Positions 37,438 to 50,600 of a stretch of DNA of 64,000 nt are shown here, one piece after another; position 1 is the stretch's first letter, and every line of letters starts with the position of its first letter. The translations under genes and the position numbers were made by a program. This stretch comes from Candidatus Opimibacter skivensis (GTDB lineage: Bacteria > Bacteroidota > Bacteroidia > Chitinophagales > Saprospiraceae): assembly GCA_016722045.1 (NCBI GenBank), contig JADKGY010000030.1:124001-188000 (forward strand), written 5' to 3'. The notes below the pieces were generated by a model. It made no database searches. It was given only the letters and a program-made list of their open reading frames with translations, and had not been told where the DNA came from.

Positions 37438-38592
37438 TTAATGTGCGATCACTACCTTTTCTGTATACCTGTCCGTAGTGGTGACTACGGTAAGTGTATA
37501 GATTCCTCCTAATAGTTTCTTCACATCAAGACGGGTATTGAAATTATTATTGTCGTCTTTTTCGTCCATCACGATACGACCTGATGCATCTGTAAGTGTG
37601 ATATTTTTTATCCCGACGGGGCTTTGAATATCAAGCTGCAGAAAATCATCGGCGGGATTCGGAGTGCACGTCACTGCAAATGTTTTTGGTGTGAAGTTGA
37701 CAATACGCACCGGTGAATATTCGCTTGTACCCTGCGGATTGACCTGCATCAGACGGTAATAGTTATCACCTGCCTTAGCTTCTTTGTCAAAAAACTGGTA
37801 GCTCCGGATGTGGTCTGTCTTCTCCCCTACTTCGACTGTACCGATAGATGAAAATGTAACGCCATCTGTAGATCGCTCGATATCAAAATGTGTATTGTTG
37901 ATGACAAGCGATGTAGACCAATCCAGTTGCGCGACAAAGTCTTCCAGAGGCACACCTTTGAAATCAAGTAATAACATCGGTTTGCCCTGATCATATTTCG
38001 CCCTCCCTGCAGAAATCGGGGCATATGTCGGAAACTCCGTAACAGGATCTCCATTGCCGACATCAATGCTTGTCGTCAGATCTGTAACTTCTTCTTCAAG
38101 AATCGTCACCGCTTCGCCTTCCGGTATGGAAAGACAAATCTGGTGAAGAATGACAGGCACACCTGCCGTAATCGTATTGTGTACAGCATCACCCGAATTG
38201 CCGGAGCTGTTCATCAGGACTGCCCCCATGGTATTACAACCGCTGATCTCACGGCTTTTGTTGGTCATGACAACAGATTGATTTTTAACTATCGCGGACC
38301 CGGCAGTTGTACACGATATTAAAAATCCCGTTGTATAACTTGTCAGCACACCAGAGACACCGGGAGTGTATTCCAACACATAACTCAACGCTTGTGTTTT
38401 CGAAGCCTGCTGATGCGGACATGGATTTAGTTCAAAAACATCAGTGGCCGGAATCCAGCGCATCGATTGAGAGAAAGCATACGTAGAGAGAAACAGAAGC
38501 GGCAGTAGCAGTGGCAGCAGCAGTTTTAGACGCAGTGGCAGTTTTAGTTGCAGCGGCAGTGGCAGTGGCAGTTTATTATTAAATGTTTTCAT
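37438..38592 (-). CDS. T9SS-exported YTPG-domain protein, companion of giant 1 (384 aa)
   Basis: Start set at 38592 (MKTFNNK...), because the leader TTAAGACAAATAATAAAATG matches that of the 366-residue paralogue; an in-frame ATG at 38628 would add 12 residues. The signal peptide core is an odd Leu-Pro/Leu-Lys alternation (KLPLPLPLQLKLPLRLKLLL) encoded by a (CTGCCA)n microsatellite, then LLFLSTYAFSQ. The YTPG domain follows (LEYTPGVSGVLTSYTTGF, NSSGN, ILHQICLSIP, VTDLTTSIDVGN), then the IERSTDG/NYYRLMQ domain, then a type-A T9SS end (TPNPADDFLQL, LTDASGRIVMDE, GGIYTLTVV, KVVIAH). It begins 97 nt after giant 1 stops, separated only by a GATC array and leader, so the two are probably co-transcribed. 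Whether it binds or anchors the giant is a guess from linkage. Confidence 0.93.
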   Translation of the reverse strand: MKTFNNKLPLPLPLQLKLPLRLKLLLPLLLPLLFLSTYAFSQSMRWIPATDVFELNPCPHQQASKTQALSYVLEYTPGVSGVLTSYTTGFLISCTTAGSAIVKNQSVVMTNKSREISGCNTMGAVLMNSSGNSGDAVHNTITAGVPVILHQICLSIPEGEAVTILEEEVTDLTTSIDVGNGDPVTEFPTYAPISAGRAKYDQGKPMLLLDFKGVPLEDFVAQLDWSTSLVINNTHFDIERSTDGVTFSSIGTVEVGEKTDHIRSYQFFDKEAKAGDNYYRLMQVNPQGTSEYSPVRIVNFTPKTFAVTCTPNPADDFLQLDIQSPVGIKNITLTDASGRIVMDEKDDNNNFNTRLDVKKLLGGIYTLTVVTTTDRYTEKVVIAH

Positions 38593-38609
38593 TTTATTAT
38601 TTGTCTTAA
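38590..38609 (-). promoter_or_regulatory. Conserved leader at the start codon of the 384-aa gene
   Basis: TTAAGACAAATAATAAAATG on the coding strand, shared with the paralogue at 8949 apart from a 3-nt insertion. It fixes the start codon and is a likely initiation region. Confidence 0.6.
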
Positions 38610-38651
38610 CGCTTATTTTAATTTTCATTCAAAATGTGATATCCTTCATTT

Positions 38652-38691
38652 GATCACCAGATCACCTGATCACTCGATCGCTTGATCTCTT
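38652..38691 (-). repeat. 8-nt GATC array at the stop of giant 1
   Basis: Five GATC sites 8 nt apart (AGATCAAG, CGATCGAG, TGATCAGG, TGATCTGG, TGATCAAA on the coding strand) immediately follow the TAA stop of the giant. Confidence 0.9.
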
Positions 38692-41600
38692 AATAGAATA
38701 TGATGCCTGATGTCTTGTTTTGATTCGTCTTCCAGATGGATTCATCGCCGGATTCTGTAAATGCACCCATGTTGTAGTCCCCGATATTGTAACCGTACAT
38801 ACCCTGGAATGCTTTCCATACAGTACGATCTGAAGAGCTGATGGCAGCGATGGAGGTGATTTGTTCGCCATTGGCTGCGTGCATGGCCCATTTACCTGTA
38901 CTCAGATGTTTCTGGCCATACCTGAAGATCGGTTCGTATGAATTGGTGGTCGTGAAATCCCAATTGATGACCTGGCTATTACAAGTCAACGTAGCTGTTC
39001 CTGGGGTCAGAACACCGAGATGATTGCGATGCTGTACGAGTAAATAATAACTGTTGCCCGGACTGAGGACGAGACCTGAACAGAAATTAGGGAAGGTGAC
39101 GGTTCCATCTGTGTGTACTAATCCTGAACATGTCCAGATATTATTGGCAGGCAGAATACCATTTTGGCGTACAGTAACTAACACCCAATCCACCACATCA
39201 GCAGGATACGGAATCACAATCGGCGGAGCGGACGGAGATGAAGGATCACCATAATTACTGCCTTCGGTACCTGAATAATTCCATGGTGCAACACTGTATG
39301 GCTGACCGAACGGTGTAAACGGAGCCGCAAGCTGGACAGATAAATTCGGTGATAAGAGTTTATCCTGACCCGGAAGTACATGGTTGATATTGAGTGTCGG
39401 ATCCATCAGACCGGTGCCGACATTGTAAGGGCCTTCGAGGAATACTTTGAGGCGTACCGTCTGGCAATTATTCAATGTCGTATAGACAACTGAACTACTA
39501 TTGCTGCACTGATCTGTCACAGTGACAACAACAACAAAATCACATGTCGTGGTTGTGGTTGCTGCTGAGTACGATAATATTGCTGTGCAATTGTCAGTAG
39601 CTGTTGTGGCGGCTATTGCTGCTGCCTGTGCTGCTGCGGCTGTGTTATAGCAGCTTGCTATGGTGCCGGCAGTGACTACGGGTTTGATGGTATCACTTAC
39701 TGTGATCGTCTGTACCTGGTCAAATGCTGCATTGCTGCAATCATCAACCACATGCCATGTTCGGGCAATACTATAACTACCAGTGCATCCCGGGGTCACT
39801 ACATCTGAATGCGTTACCGCTGGTGATGTCGTACAGTTATCATGTACTGCAGACGGGATTCCCGTTACTGCCACTGATGAATCAGCAAAACAATTTGCAT
39901 TCTTATACAGCGCAACATTAACCGGCCTTACAAAGGTTGGTCTCGTCGTATCACTTACCGTGATCGTCTGCACCTGGTCAAATGCTGCATTGCTGCAATC
40001 ATCAACCACATGCCATGTTCGGGCAATACTATAACTACCAGTGCATCCCGGGGTCACTACATCTGAATGCGTTACCGCTGGTGATGTCGTACAGTTATCA
40101 TGTACTGCGGACGGGATTCCCGTTACTGCCACTGATGAATCAGCGAAGCAATTTGCATTCTTATACAGCGCAACATTAACCGGCCTTACAAAGGTTGGTC
40201 TTGTCGTATCACTTACTGTGATCGTCTGTACCTGGTCAAATGCTGCATTGCTGCAATCATCTACTACATGCCATGTTCGGGCGATGCTGTAGGCTCCCTG
40301 GCAAGATCCTGAAGTGACAACATCACTATGTGTCACTGTGGGTACAGCGGTACAGTTATCATGCACTGCGGTCGGGATTCCCGTTACGGCTACTGATGAA
40401 TCAGCAAAACAATTTGCATTCTTGTATATCGTGATATTAACCGGTCTTACAAATGTAGGTCTCGTCGTATCACTTACTGTGATCGTCTGTACCTGATCAA
40501 ATGCTGCATTGCTGCAATCATCTACTACATGCCATGTTCGGGCAATACTATAACTACCTGTGCATCCGGGGGTCACTACATCTGAATGCGTTACCGCTGG
40601 CGATGTCGTACAATTATCATGTACTGCAGACGGGATTCCCGTTACTGCTACAGATGAATCAGCAAAACAATTTGCATTCTTATATAGCGCAATATTAACC
40701 GGTCTTACAAATGTAGGTCTTGTCGTATCACTTACAGTGATCGTCTGTACCTGGTCAAATGCTGCATTGCTGCAATCATCAACCACATGCCATGTTCGGG
40801 CAATACTATAACTACCAGTGCATCCCGGGGTCACTACATCTGAATGCGTTACCGCTGGTGATGTCGTACAGTTATCATGTACTGCAGACGGGATTCCCGT
40901 TACTGCCACTGATGAATCAGCAAAACAATTTGCATTCTTATACAGCGCAACATTAACCGGCCTTACAAAGGTTGGTCTCGTCGTATCACTTACGGTGATC
41001 GTCTGCACCTGGTCAAATGCTGCATTGCTGCAATCATCAACCACATGCCATGTTCGGGCAATACTATAACTACCAGTGCATCCCGGGGTCACTACATCTG
41101 AATGCGTTACCGCTGGGGATGTCGTACAGTTATCATGTACTGCGGACGGGATTCCCGTTACTGCCACTGATGAATCAGCGAAGCAATTTGCATTCTTATA
41201 CAGCGCAATATTAACCGGTCTTACAAATGTAGGTCTCGTCGTATCGCTTACTGTGATCGTCTGTATCTGGTCAAATGCTGCATTGCTGCAATCATCTACT
41301 ACATGCCATGTTCGGGCGATGCTGTAGGCTCCCTGGCAAGATCCTGAAGTGACAACATCACTATGTGTCACTGTGGGTACAGCGGTACAGTTATCATGCA
41401 CTACGGTCGGGATTCCCGTTACTGCTACAGATGAATCAGCAAAACAATTTGCATTCTTATATAGCGCAATATTAACCGGTCTTACAAATGTAGGTCTTGT
41501 CGTATCGCTTACCGTGATCGTCTGTACCTGATCAAATGCTGCATTGCTGCATGCATCAACCACATGCCATGTTCGGGCGATGCTATAACTACCAGTGCAT

Positions 41601-44600
41601 CCCGGGGTCACTACATCTGAATGCGTTACCGCTGGTGATGTCGTACAGTTATCATGTACTGCAGACGGGATTCCCGTTACTGCCACTGATGAATCAGCAA
41701 AACAATTTGCATTCTTGTATAGCGTGATATTAACCGGTCTTACAAAGGTTGGTCTTGTCGTATCACTTACCGTGATCGTCTGTACCTGGTCAAATGCTGC
41801 ATTGCTGCAATCATCAACCACATGCCATGTTCGGGCAATACTATAACTACCAGTGCATCCCGGGGTCACTACATCTGAATGCGTTACCGCTGGTGATGTC
41901 GTACAGTTATCATGTACTGCGGACGGGATTCCCGTTACTGCCACTGATGAATCAGCGAAGCAATTTGCATTCTTATATAGCGCAATATTAACCGGTCTTA
42001 CAAATGTAGGTCTCGTCGTATCGCTTACTGTGATCGTCTGTACCTGGTCAAATGCTGCATTGCTGCAATCATCTACTACATGCCATGTTCGGGCGATGCT
42101 GTAGGCTCCCTGGCATGATCCTGAAGTGACAACATCACTATGTGTCACTGTGGGTACAGCGGTACAGTTATCATGTACTGAGGACGGGATTCCCGTTACT
42201 GCCACTGATGAATCAGCGAAGCAATTTGCATTCTTATACAGCGCAATATTAACCGGTCTTACAAATGTAGGTCTCGTCGTATCACTTACTGTGATCGTCT
42301 GTACCTGATCAAATGCTGCATTGCTGCAATCATCTACTACATGCCATGTTCGGGCGATGCTGTAGGCTCCCTGGCAAGATCCTGAAGTGACGACATCACT
42401 ATGTGTCACTGTGGGTGCAGCGGTACAGTTATCATGCACTGCAGTCGGAATTCCTGTTACAGCTACAGATGAATCAGCAAAACAATTTGCATTCTTGTAT
42501 AGCGCAATATTAACCGGTCTTACAAATGTGGGTCTTGTCGTATCACTTACGGTGATCGTCTGTATCTGATCTGCCGCTGCATTACTACAATTATCTACCA
42601 GACTCCATGTCCTGGTGATCACCTTTGATCCCTGGCATGGTCCTGCAACGGTCACATCACTGAATGTCGCTTGTAATCCTGTTGAGCAATTGTCTGCTTC
42701 ATTCGTTACATCTCCTGTGACAGCTACTGAAGCATCGTATCCACAAGCTGCATCTGTAAAGATTTGAATATTCGCAGGACGTGTGAAGGTCGGAAGGACA
42801 TTCTCAGTAATAACGTATGTATACGACCATGGATAAGTCGTCATAGCACAATCCGTGTAGGTGAAATTGTATTTCCTTGTTCCTGAACATGTGAGCACCA
42901 ATGGATTGTCGACAGTTGATGTCAGTACCACTGTGAGCGCAGTTCCGCAATAATCCACAACAGGAGGTGGTGTAGGTAATGTGGCCAGAGTTACACAGGA
43001 TACAGGATCAGAAACATTCGCCGGTATCACAGGCAATGGTTTGCTCAATGTTGTAGTGGTGTACGTCGGGTACTCGACAAACAATCCACCACCGGGTACA
43101 TCAATACTGGCAGTCAGATCGGTGATGATGTCTTCTTTGATGCCGATAGATGCTCCTGCAGGCAGGTTGAAACAAACTTTATGCAAAATGATCGGTGTAC
43201 CGGATACCACTGGTACTAAACCATTATTACCTGAACTATTGAAGAGTATAGAATCAATCGCCATGCACTGATTGATCGTAAAACTATTGTTGTCCATGAC
43301 GCAGGACTTGTTAGAGACAATCGGTGTCGTACCTGCAGGGAAGATGCCGATACAATTGGTACGGAAACCTGTCGTGTATGTAGTCAGATTACCGGTGACG
43401 CCTGGTGTAAATTCCAAGGAATAACAAATCGTATTTGTACAACAATTTGTTTCATCGGGACACATGTCATGTGCTGCGTTATCGTGTACCCAATGCATTG
43501 AATTAGGGCCTTCATTAATCACTGTGATCGTAACGCTTCCTGTTGATGTACATCCGTTACCGTTTGTGACGGTGACATTAACATTCATCGATGGTGATGC
43601 ACCTGATGTAAATGTGATGCTTGATGTCGTCGATCCTGCGGTGATCATACCACTGGATACAGACCACATGTAGGTAGCGCCTCCACCCGCATCAGGTATA
43701 GATGCGATATGACCAGGTGTACCTGAAGCGACAAGAAGTGGCGTAGTGATCGTAGCACTTGGTAATGGATTGACTTTGATCACCTTCGAACTTGTCGTCG
43801 AGCATTCAGGTGTGGTCACAGTGACATTGAGTACAACCTGTGATCCGCTTCCTGCAGTATACATGATGTTCTGAGAGTTCTGCCCAGAATTCAATGTACC
43901 ACCTACGACAGACCAGAAGTAATCTGTAGCTCCGGCGACTGTTGACACACTGGCTGCATGAGTTGTCGTGGCACATACAGGCATTGCAGAGGTGATGACA
44001 GGTGTAAGGATCTTTGTTGCTTTGAAATTATCCCAATAGATATCATAAGTCACTCCTGCTGTAGTGTTATGACCCTGAAGAATGATATTGGCCATTTTCA
44101 CAGAAGCATCCGGAGCACTTGTCACCGTGGTGTATTGAAGAGATCCCTGGTTGGTTACTACGGTGTAGAGGAATTCGCCAGATGCTAATAATTGTGTTCT
44201 TAGAGAAACCCACTTGTTGTAAATAAAACCGGCAGGCAATCCAAGATTTACCCATGTGCCATTTCCACTTTCCCATGCTCTGAAATGTGGTGCGGCAGGG
44301 CCTCCGGCACCTACTGTATCACTTGTAAATTCAAGAATCGGGAAGCCGGATACAACATTTCCAATATCAAATGCTGTTCCCCACATTCCTGCCATTCTGC
44401 GGCCTGTTGAAGCCCATGCTGCAGGAATGAAAAGATCCATCTGTATCGCTTGTGATCCGTCGGCCAGATCAAATTTTCTTCCCTGTGTATTATAGAAGGC
44501 ACTTGAGTATGCACCAGGTCTGCTTGTGGCACCATCTGCTGCATTGATGGATTCTTTCAATGTGTTTGTTGTTGCATCCGGTGCAGTAGACTGGGCTGCA

Positions 44601-47600
44601 AAACCAAATGGATTGTAGCGGTCAGTGTACCAATAACCCAACGCTTGTGTATTGCTCAGTAAAAGAGGACTGCCGAAATCATTCATGAAGCATGATGACA
44701 ATACCTGTATCGTCACTGTGCCTGCGGATGAACATCCGTTGCCATCCGTGACGGTCACATTGATCATCATCGATGTTGCAGGACCTGATGTGAAGGTGAT
44801 ACTATTGGTCGTACCTCCTGCCGTAATCATGCCAGAGGATAAGGACCACATATAAGATGCGCCCATACCTGCACTTGGTACTGATGCCGTGTAGCCTCCG
44901 GTATTTTCATACACGATAGCCGGAGCTGTGATCGTAGCGACAGGTAATGGATTGACATTGACCGGTGATGTGGTACTGCTGCAATTCGTCCCGGAATCAG
45001 TGAATGTGAATGTCGTCATACCAGGTGCTATACCTGTGACAAGACCACCTGTTGTGATCGTGGCTATCATCGTATTGTTGCTTATCCATGTGCCTCCACT
45101 ATTTGGCATCAACTGTATCATGCTACCTACACAAACTGCAGAAGGTCCTGATAAAACAGTAAGTGGAACAACAATGATGTTTTGTGTGGCAATGTTGTTG
45201 CAACCAGGATATGAAACTGTAACTGTGTACAACGTTGTCATCGCAGGAGAAACTGTGATCGATGATGTAACCTCTCCGCCCGGAGCCCATGCATATGTAC
45301 CGCCCGCTGGTGATGCAGCAAGAGTGACTGATGCGCCTGCGCAAATCGTTCCATCATTATTCATCGTACCACTTGTCTCCGTCACGGCGATAGATGCAGG
45401 TGTTGAAACTGGTGAACCACCAGGTGTACCCAGCCATTGACAGTATAAAACTTTCGGGGTCACATTTGCACCCACGCCAGGACCTACAGTGTTGGGTCCG
45501 CTTGCACTTTCCCAATAATTTAATGTGGCATCAATGTCTGTGGCCATATTCATATTCTGAACACCATATACATCTCCTGCGAGCGAATTATCAGGTGTAG
45601 CTACCACAGCACCACCATCTGATTCACGTTTGATGTCAACACCATTGTCAGAGGCCATACCTCCTTCGAAATCGTTTGTGTTGACATTTCCATTTCCGCC
45701 CATAGAGAAACGTACACCGGTGCCATTGTCATAAATATGATTGTTGGCGACAGTGGCGGAACCGCTGACGACATCGACACCGGTGACGTTTCCGTGGATG
45801 GATGCAATATTATTGTGAATATTGGCACTGGCATCGCTACCAGATACTAATATACCTACAGGACTTCCTGTAATACTTGTATTTCCTTTTACTTCTGCGG
45901 ATACGGTAGCACCGATCGTATTGAGAGGATTATCATTGACTTTAATACCTGCTATCGTTGCACCTGTTACAGTGACGCCATCAATAGTTGCTGTTGTATT
46001 ATTTGCATTAGAACCAGCAGTTGGGTAGCCTTCAAAATTATTGACGTTGATACCCAATCGTACACCTGTGATCGAACCACCGGAAATGAGAGGTGCTGTC
46101 TGACAATTCCATACAGAAATACCTGTCGTCGGAATGGAAACAGCTGAACCGTTGATAATATTACCTGATGCAGTGGATGCAATCGTCTGCATAGATGAAA
46201 GAAGAATACCATCCCATACAGCAGTTTCATTTGCATTGACAATACCTGTGATGGTATTACCATTCAATGTATAAGGAGAAGCGGTGCCATAGAATAGATT
46301 GTGGAAGATGCCTCTTCTGCGTGCAGAAATGGTGTTGTTGGAAATATTCTGAGATGCAATTGTCCCCGGATTAGCTCCTGAGAAATTACCGGTTTGTACA
46401 CCGATCCTGACATTCGTCATGCAGTTATTGGTGACAGCTGCATATTGATTATTGTACAGCAATACACCTCCGCCCCAGAAATTAATATTCAGATTCGGAT
46501 TTGGCTCCGGATCATTGTAGGTTCCCAGGTTTTGAATCTTATTCGTAGAAATCACATGACCGCTTGAAGGTACACCTGCAGGATAGTCATAGAGAGTGAC
46601 ACCGAAGTAAGAAAGATTTTGAATGATGTTGTTTATGACATGTAAATTGTTGACACCGGTCTCATATACTGTGATCCCTTCTGCTGCATTCATATCAACG
46701 CCCATCGTATTGGTCACACCACTTGTAAGCGCCGCATTATTGCCATCAATAGTAAATCCACTAATCGTAACATTTGAAGCCGCCACATGGAAGATTTCTC
46801 CGGATTCAACAGCATTTGTTGCCGGCACCACAATGGCTTCTGCAACCCTCATGCCTGAACAAGGATCAATACCTGAATTCGGGCCAAGGATCGTGAGTGA
46901 TTTATTGACTATGATATCCTCAACGTAGGTACCTGCATCTACTGTGATGATGTCACCATTCATTGTAGCCGGAGCATCGATAGCTGCCTGGATTGTACAA
47001 TAGTTGTTAGCTCCATTATGAACAGGACCTATGTTATCACCCACCACTGTGGCACTGGCTGTTGTCGTGCATCCGTTAGCATCAGTGACGGTGACTGTAT
47101 ACACACCATTGACTAAACCTACTGCCGGATTTGTAGTCTGACCATTACTCCATAAAAATGTAACTGAACCAACATTCAACGTGACACTGGCTAAAACTGA
47201 GCCGTTGTTATTCAACGGACAAGTTGAAGGTGTAGGTGTAGCCGTGGCCATGATCGTGCATGCTGCACAACCTACCGGTTGGAATCCTGTTGTGCCAGGC
47301 GCTGTATCTGTACCCACTGGTAAATAGGGAATGTACGTAACAGGTCCATTGATTTCTGCTGCTACTGTCGCAGGTACAATCGATCCATACCAGTTGCAAG
47401 TAGCAGGTATTGTGGATGCTGTCAGGTTGTTGATAGCAAACCCGACATTACCCGAAAGATCATTCCTGTTGACCGTTCCTGTTGAGGAAGGAGCTGCGAA
47501 TTGTATGCCGTCTCCTAAACTATTTGTAACATAATTTTCAGTCATTGTAGATAAGCCATTGGACTGAACGAGCACACCTGTATTGCAACCATTGACTGTA

Positions 47601-50600
47601 TTGCGGGTAAATACAACAGGAAGATTTCCCGTGAAATCTGAACCTGCGATCCACTGGAATCCGATGTTCGCACCCTGTACTGTGTTACCGGAATAGGTTG
47701 TCGTTGTAGATGCGCTTGAATGCGATGTCACTCTGAAACCACGTTGCAGATTTACTGCAGGATTATTTCCTATTGCATTGCTCAGGAATTGGTTATTGCT
47801 GATCGTGATATTACTTGAGTGTGCATGTCCATTTTCCCAGATACCGAGTATGACTTCCGGATTGGCGGACTGTGCATTCAGTACGTTCATCGTATTGCCG
47901 GTGATCATTAATCCATTATACACTGCACCACCGCTGGTATTGGATTGCATACCGACTGTCGTAGAGAAATTGACACCATTACTTACACCATTTCCGGGGA
48001 AGTTGAATGTGTTGTTAGAGAATGTCTGATTGGTACCGAATGAAAAATGAATACCGATGTTTTGGTTCACATCAAGCGGAGCGACAGTGGTGTTGAGATC
48101 CACCGGAATATTGAGTATATTATTCGTGACCGTAGTTCCATTGAAATCATCTACACCGGAAGCAAACATTCCGATCGGCAAGTCAAATCCACTAAAGGTC
48201 ATATTTGAAATTGTCCAGTTCTGGTTATCACCGGTTCCGTCAAAATAAAATACGCCTTCAAGATTGACTGCGGCGAGATCGCCGGGTCCGCTGATAGATG
48301 CTGTACCTAAACCCAGCGGTGCTGTAAATGTCACGCCATTGAGATTTGGAGCCGGTACGATATCATAATCGTCATTATTGGCAGCGATGCCATCACTACC
48401 CAATGGCCATGCGATAGCTGCGTTGCTTTCAGTCCAGTCAAAAGTGCCATTTAGATTGATCGTCCAGGCATTAGAAACTAAAGCAACAGCATTGCGAATA
48501 CGTGTATAATCATTGTTAACAGCAGTAATGGCTGCATTGATATCAGTAACGAAAGCATTTGTTGCTTTCACGGTCACGAAACCAAGTGCCTGCCAATCGA
48601 TCTTGTGTACGATCTTGTCTTCGATCGCAAAGTTTTGAGGGAATGTAGCTGTAGCACCTGTAAGTCCATCAAATAAGACAGCTGTGGCATCCATATTTGT
48701 GGAAGGTGCATTTGTACCATTGCTTGTCTGATCTATATACGCGGCTTGATTTGTAAAGGATGCAGGTAAAGCGCCTGTAAATGAAGCGCTGGCATCACCA
48801 CCATTAATTAATAATCCCGTAGTCACATTATTGATCAGGGTATTTCCTTTTATCGTTGTACTAACAGTTGAAGCATTTCCATTTAAAGCATTGTCATCCA
48901 CAAAAATTCCGGCAGTAGTACTTGTCTGAACACTCACGCCATCGATGACATATGTGCTTGAAGATGCATCACCAAATTGCGGATCGACATTCGTTGCATA
49001 GATACCATATGTATTACCTGTCAATACACCACCTGTCACATTGATTGTGGCTGTAGTTGGGTTGTTCCATAACAGGATACCGTATTTCTTACCTGTTACA
49101 TTATTGCCACTGACAGTCGCTCCAACACCTGTCTGTAATGAAGCTATTTCAACACCGAAATCAGTGCCCGAATTGTTCATTGATTCTGCAGAAATCGTAT
49201 TGTTACTGATCGTTGCATTTGTTGCAGCGGAATATTGAAGGTTGTGGAAAATACCACGGTGATAGCTGCTGATCGTATTGTCAGATACGACAGTACCTGC
49301 ACCTGGTGAAGGAATATAATAATTATCATCCTGCCAACCTACATTGACGCGACTGATACAATTGAATGTCGCATTGCCGTAATGGTTTTCTTCGAAAGCG
49401 ATACCACGACCGCGTCCACCTCCATATAGATTTCCTGAAGGAAGATTGTCTATCTTATTGTGACTGACATCCGTTCCTGCTAAAGCTATTACAGGAGTTA
49501 CACCATCAGCAAGTACACCATAGCGTTCAAGATTTTTAATAATATTATTCTGAATCGTCATGGTGACATCATAGCCACCCGGATTGGCATCAAAAGAACC
49601 TATGCTGTTGACGATACCTGCGCCGGTATGAACTGCTACACCATTGAGTGTACGACCTGCACCTAAGGCAGGATTGCTTCCATCGATGGTTAATCCTTTA
49701 ATAGTCACATTGATATGGCCTGCACCTGTGCCGAGACGGAAAATAGTTCCGGTAGTATTAGGCTCAAGAGCAATTGCTGCAGGAAGCACGATGGCTTCAG
49801 CAACGCGCACACCAGTGCATGGATCGATCGCGGCATTTGGGCCGAGGATCGTGAGGGATTTGTTGACGATGACGTTTTCTACATAAGTACCTGCGCAAAC
49901 CTGCAGGGTATTTGTGCTTGCCGCGTTATTGATAGCATCCTGAATCGTAGGATGATATGTCATCAATGTCGAATTATAAACTGGCAGGTAAAGTATTGTA
50001 CCACTTGAAACTCCGGTTGACCCATTGGCATCTGTAACGGTGAGTGTGTACGCACCGGCGGATAAACCTGAAATCGTGTATGGACTGGTGATGTTCATAG
50101 CTGATGAACCAGGTGTCCAGGCTATATTATACGGACCTGTGCCACCACTGAAGGTTACTGTCAATGAACCAGATGCTTCACCACACGTGATCGGATCGGG
50201 AACTACCGAAGCTATCACGACAGGTGTCCCACCGCAGGACATCGGTGTGGGCTGGAATCCATCAGTAGCTGCAAAATCAGCACCAAGGGTGAGCCATGGT
50301 GAGTAATTGACATTACCGCTCACTTCTCCATTTACAATTCCTGATGCGGCTGATCCATACCAGTTGCATGTGGCTGGTATGACAGGAGCAGATAGATTAT
50401 TGATTGCGAAACCGGTATTTCCAGAGAGATCATTATTATTGATACCACCGATTGTACCTGCATTGGATTCGATGCGAATGCCTTCGACAGTATTGTTTGT
50501 GATAAAGTTTTCTGTTGCTGAAGTGAGGTTACCACTATTGATGACGCGGACACCGGTACCATTGGCTGTGATATTGTTTTGGAATATCGTAGTGGTAGCT

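Noticed and set aside
39724..42569. Regular plus-strand open frames of 60-83 codons repeating every 258-261 bp
   Set aside because: They are antisense shadows of the near-identical HYR-like units of giant 1; their regularity follows from the repeats and they have no start context.
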